A DNA stretch of 64,000 nt from Toxonevra muliebris (lineage: Eukaryota > Arthropoda > Insecta > Diptera > Pallopteridae). The stretch is from contig OY829326.1 in the NCBI GenBank assembly GCA_963691655.1, forward strand, positions 150,120,998-150,184,997, read 5' to 3'. Shown here in pieces: positions 59,801 to 64,000 of the stretch. The position numbers and the translations under genes are program-made. Position 1 is the first letter of the stretch; every line of letters begins with the position of its first letter. The notes beneath the pieces were generated by a model. It had not been told where the DNA came from, searched no databases, and saw only the letters and a list, made by a program, of their open reading frames with translations.

Positions 59801-61672
59801 AACACCTCTTTTGAAAAATTCCTCTACAGAGTGGTGTGCTTGTAACATGCATCGAAGAGATTCACAAGTCTTTGAGTGATAGTAACGTTTTTTTAACGTA
59901 ACTTACCGGAAATTAGACAACGTGACTTTATATCCTCTTTCAAATTGAGTGACAGAGCTAGTTATACTATAGTTTATTCATTGAAATCATATATTGCAAG
60001 AAAATGAATTGATTCAGCTCATTTTTGACTCCACTCACTGCTGCTCTCATTTTCACTCCACTCAATACTTTTTTTCAATGGCTATCATCAACCACAAACA
60101 ATAATCTGAGGACTCATAATTCTGACTCTTAAAAACTCTTTTTAAACAGAGTTTTTGAGCACCCTCACAATATTGATCAATACATTGTCTTTTGACTCTT
60201 TTAACATTCTTTTTTGGTTCTCTTTCCCTTCTGTTTTACTCTTTTCACACTCTTTTTTTTAATATTTTTACGCTTTTGTATGATTCTATTTTCATTTTGA
60301 TTTTCATTCTTTATGCCTTCTCTTTGGAAACTTTTTTGATTCATTTTGCCCTTTTTGACTTTTTTCTGCGGTTTTTCCGCTTATGAAAACTTTTAAATGG
60401 TAATACTAAAAGAATCATTTTGGACTCAATAAAGAACGACGTTTTTCATGAAAAAAAAATATCTTTTCACATTGTTTGATGTGCGTTTAATTTGAGTGTT
60501 ATTTTCGGACTCAAATTGTTTGCTGGGGATTATATGAAGTTCTTTCCGAAGAATAACACTTCTGTCATTTTATACCAGTAAAGGCCACACACCCATGCAC
60601 CATTAAGTGATTCTTGAAAAAAATATGATGGTTTCTTGCATTAGGATTCTTAAAATATTTTTGGGCCCAATGAAAAATAGCACCAAACAAGAATGAAAAA
60701 GGCCCCAAAAAATTTCGTTTTTAATTTTGGTATCATATTTAGAAATGAAAAACGGTCCGAAAATACCATTTGGAGTAATTTTGTGATGTTAGGAAAAAAT
60801 TCGCAAGAAAGTCTAGCATTACTGCTGCCTTATCAGCGATATTTTAAGAAGAGAGAAAGGGTCCAACTCTAAAATTTTATATAATTTATTGTTCTCTTTT
60901 GCAATGAATTACACGGTATCAGTATCTTCACTTTGGATTACTTAAAACAATATTTCTTCCTTATTGCTGCTTCTAGAAATAGTTATTTAGTAACTTTGTT
61001 TTTAGGCCCTTATATTCGGACAAAATTTTTAACGATTATTTTTTTTATTCTCCTAAAACTAATCACATGTTCTGTGAAACATTTTTCTCATTGTATGACA
61101 TTGAAATTCAAAATTTTATTCATTAAGCCGCAGCTACTGACTATTAAAACTATTTCCATGTTATTTGTTTATAGAAAATTCTAATGTTTTTTTTTTTTTT
61201 TTTGGAAATAATTAAACACAAGGTTGAAAATGAAAGAAGAATGTATTGTAATCAAAATGACTAAATTAAAAGGTGCACACTATCAGTAAAAGGTCAGCAT
61301 TACTCAATAAAACAGCTGAGACTACAAATTGGTATGTTTTTATGTATGTATGGACGAATACTTCTCCCAACTCACACGAATTGCTCACTACACACATACA
61401 TAACTAAACTTTTACCAATACCATAACAAAACAGCAAAGCTAAGCTTATTACATTATCAGTAGATTAAGCACCAGCACGACTCTCCCATAGATTATCGTC
61501 ATTAATTCGAAGAGAGAATTTGTGAGACGAAAAAATGCTTAATTATAAAAACAAATTAAGGTGTGTACCTTAAAACAACGAAACACATGGTCAAATAATA
61601 GAGAAATAGAAGAAAAAAGCATTAATGCATTATTAAAAATACAAACAGAGAAATTGTATATATGTAAATGAG
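56869..61672. other. Intergenic DNA, no gene seen
   Basis: No coding region is supported over 4.8 kb. CA-rich stretch (CACACACATG) near 58125. 59205-59255 and 59690-59735 look like diverged copies of one sequence (AGGAGTTTTCAGACTGGAGG against AGGGGTTTTACGACTGAAGA). 60020-60400 is a T-rich tract with recurring GACTC/ACTCTTTT motifs that produces the Phe-rich frame at 60192. Confidence 0.5.
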
Positions 61673-61678
61673 TTTATT
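61673..61678 (-). promoter_or_regulatory. Candidate polyadenylation signal of the Ly6 gene
   Basis: TTTATT here reads AATAAA on the minus strand, about 220 bases after the stop codon at 61897. Confidence 0.35.
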
Positions 61679-61896
61679 AAAATTATTAAATTTGTCCGAA
61701 ACTAAGAAAACAAAGGCACTTTAAAAACTCTTTTCATAATAAGTTACACGTGAGTGTATTTGTGTATACAGTAGAAGTAGTAGATAGGCACTTAAACTAT
61801 TCGTAGTATAAATTACACAGTTCGTACATATTTCTATTTATATTATAAAGCTATAAAATATACGCGAAATATTTTGATTTTTCTTAGTTTATGTTC

Positions 61897-62331
61897 CTAC
61901 AATTGCCAAAGTTTCATCAGTGTCAGCAACCCCACAGTAGCCATCAGCATGGGAACGAATTCGACAGCAGCACGCAAGTAGCCCGATCCATTACAACCAT
62001 CGCTGCTGCATGTATAGATGCACGAACGATAATCCATGCGATCACCTTTATTTCTTACATAATCACAATAATTGCCTAAGTCTTTCGAGGAACAGAACCG
62101 TTTCGCCCCGATGCCACCCTCAAAGCGACCCACATGTTTTATGCAGAACTGCGCCCCATGTACATTTGAACAGTTCTGTGGCTCAATGTCGGGTTCATCG
62201 AAACGTTCAAAGTATTCGCCACACTGGAATGGGTTCTTCGTGTCCGAAGCATCACACACATAACAATTGATGGCAGCAGCGGCAGTCAATGCAATACAAA
62301 TAATTAAAGTTTGTAGTAAAACTTTCAACAT
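61897..62331 (-). CDS. bou: Ly6/uPAR three-finger GPI-type protein, probably Boudin
   Basis: A 144-residue single-exon protein. Residues 1-20 (MLKVLLQTLIICIALTAAAA) form a signal peptide ending just before INCYVC. The mature part has ten cysteines in Ly6 order, beginning C-x2-C and ending in the family's terminal CN (DGCNGS). A hydrophobic C-terminus (FVPMLMATVGLLTLMKLWQL) after NGSG fits GPI attachment. Middle stretches such as HGAQFCIKHVGRFEGGIGAK, RFCSSKDLGNYCDYVRNKGD and RMDYRSCIYTC resemble Drosophila Boudin as I recall it, a Ly6 protein needed for septate junctions and tracheal tube integrity. The start is set at the Met before the signal peptide (context ACAAAATG). An in-frame ATG 55 codons upstream (62496) would bury the signal peptide and is rejected. 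Family is certain; the orthologue name is less so. Confidence 0.9.
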   Translation of the reverse strand: MLKVLLQTLIICIALTAAAAINCYVCDASDTKNPFQCGEYFERFDEPDIEPQNCSNVHGAQFCIKHVGRFEGGIGAKRFCSSKDLGNYCDYVRNKGDRMDYRSCIYTCSSDGCNGSGYLRAAVEFVPMLMATVGLLTLMKLWQL

Positions 62332-64000
62332 TTTGTTAGTTCCTTTATATTTTAGTTCGGGATAGACGGTTGGTGAAGCACAAAAACCACAACAATAACA
62401 ACACAACGTATACAAAAATGTATACGAAAAACACTGCAAAAACAAAATTAAATATATGTACGTATAAGAAACCAAAGCAAAACACTCAAATGTCAAGTCT
62501 ATACTGACATTTCAAGTTGTATTTTTTTATTAAATGGCGTCGTCGTTGGTTTCTGGTTGCCAGGTTTCAGTTGTCGTCTTCGCCGGCATATTGTTGTTAT
62601 TCTATACTCTTGGTCTTGGTGTTTCTGTTGGGTGCTGGCTTCTCTATTTACATGCAAGTGTATGTGGCTCAATTTAAAACTCGCATTCTCTTTCTGTTAT
62701 GCTCTCACTGTTTTGGTTACTCTATTTGGGCTTAACATATACAATCAAACTCACGCTTATACCCAGGCAGTAATTATTACGTAGCGATATTTTTAGTTTG
62801 AGCACGAATATGGTTTACAGCAACAAAATGTTGTATAACGTATGTGGCAGATACATATGTGTGACGTAGGAGTGGAACAACCAACAGTGCCGTATCGAAA
62901 ACTTGAATATGGAGGGTCACTGATATATATATATATATAAAGCGGAAAAAGAAGCTCAACTGGTAAATGATATATAGGGTAAACACCATGAGTTAATAGT
63001 AATTGCGTTTAATAAAAGACTCTGAAGACTTTTTCTAAACATGGCAATGACAGAACTTTTGTACCCGAATCCCTAAATTGCATAGCTGAATCTACATTGT
63101 ATTAAAACGTTGGTAGTAAAACTGTTAAGGAATAAATACATGCAAATTGAAGAAATACATAAATATTATATGGGAGTATGTGGTCTCTGGGTGTCATATT
63201 GGCCCTATCCCCATTATATCCGCCTCTGATTAGTACCTAGAATTAGAATTTCGAACATACACTGACGGTTTTATGTGCATACATATGCATGAAAAAGAAT
63301 ATTGACTTTTTCTTCTGATGAGGCAAGGGTAGCTATATATGTGGATGTCCATTTAGGTAAATCCTTTTATGAATGAAAATTCTACGTTTGGTATAAGGCG
63401 ACTTCATTTTAAGTATATTTCTACTTAGTGTTGAGGAAGGTGAGGTCGTGAGAAGGGCTTCTATTGGTGCTTTTTTGCGTGTATGAAATTTATACTAATG
63501 AAATTAAATTAGGTAGAAAGACGTTCATTGAAGTATAAGCCCATGAAATTTTTGTCTCTGAATTAAAATCTGTTAGCAGAATTTTGATATATTCTAAGTA
63601 CAAATTTTTGGTCATTTTCAATCATCTCTGAAGACGACAGTTTGTTTTTGAGAATTTTATTTACTAATTTCATTATAAATCAAAATAATTTACTAAAAGA
63701 ATTCAGTGCTCACATTCTGACTTAGCGTAAAAATTCAAATTATATACATATACTTTGGTTCATGGGTCTTAAACCAAAGGCCTTTTCTAATTTTTTAATT
63801 GTCTGGCACTTCTCATCTCTCAACAATATACGCATTTTCAAAAAAGAGTACGATTGGTAGTCCAAAGTCCTGCAGTAAGACAGAACAAAGTTATCAAATT
63901 TCTAGATATTTATAGCAAGGCCAGGAATGGAATCTAGAAATATTGGCATTTTTCACAAGCTTTTCTCAGTTGAAAGCTGCATCGAGACCCGTTTAAAGTG
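62332..64000. other. Upstream region of the Ly6 gene and window end
   Basis: No second gene is supported. Expected to hold the Ly6 leader and promoter. A (TA)n run lies at about 62921-62939. The frames at 62517-62784 and 62777-62989 have no domain. Confidence 0.5.

Noticed and set aside
62332..62496. 55-residue N-terminal extension of the Ly6 protein
   Set aside because: It would place the clear signal peptide internally and is rich in Tyr/Cys/Phe as expected of untranslated AT-rich sequence; the downstream ATG has good context.

Overview
This is an AT-rich piece of an insect nuclear genome, very probably from a higher (schizophoran) fly, possibly a tephritid fruit fly. The evidence is a single-exon Innexin2 coding region that reads almost residue for residue like Drosophila Inx2, a spliced Innexin7-like gene with GT..AG introns, a Ly6/uPAR protein most like Drosophila Boudin, and dipteran-style transposons and SINEs. 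Species assignment is inference.

Only three host protein genes can be supported. Inx2 lies on the minus strand at 1108-2208. An Inx7-type innexin lies on the plus strand at 26162-30175, with four coding exons joining to a 424-residue protein. A small secreted, GPI-type Ly6 protein (probably boudin) lies on the minus strand at 61897-62331. Innexins form invertebrate gap junctions. Boudin-type Ly6 proteins act in septate junction assembly. All three therefore belong to epithelial cell-cell contact, and Drosophila also has a linked ogre/Inx2/Inx7 group on its X chromosome. Inx2 and Inx7 are divergently oriented and about 24 kb apart.

The rest is intergenic or intronic DNA filled with decayed mobile elements. 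These are: four Tc1/mariner copies of two related DD37E families (24003-25242 and 55582-56866; 41200-42493 and 49060-50313), all with TA duplications and terminal inverted repeats and all inactivated; an internally deleted mariner (34701-35604); Tc1-like remnants (about 40600-40930, 41028-42680 and 52630-53370); two hAT-type non-autonomous elements with 8-bp target duplications (31800-32648 and 45276-45801); other terminal-inverted-repeat elements (20241-21519, and 28271-29003 inside Inx7 intron 2); tRNA-headed SINEs (8230, 42717, 45946 and fragments); and several non-LTR retrotransposon 3' ends. The interval 40.0-43.7 kb is a nested pile-up: a DD37E element sits inside a Tc1-like element, next to a SINE and LINE debris.

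Two less ordinary signals stand out. One is a degenerate 12-bp-period repeat of the TGGTCTGATTTT type, found as arrays at four separate loci and in both orientations. The other is an isolated 76-nt hairpin at 5176-5251 with a 24-position stem, which has the size of a microRNA precursor. No bacterial-type systems, CRISPR arrays, rRNA genes or intact tRNA genes were seen.
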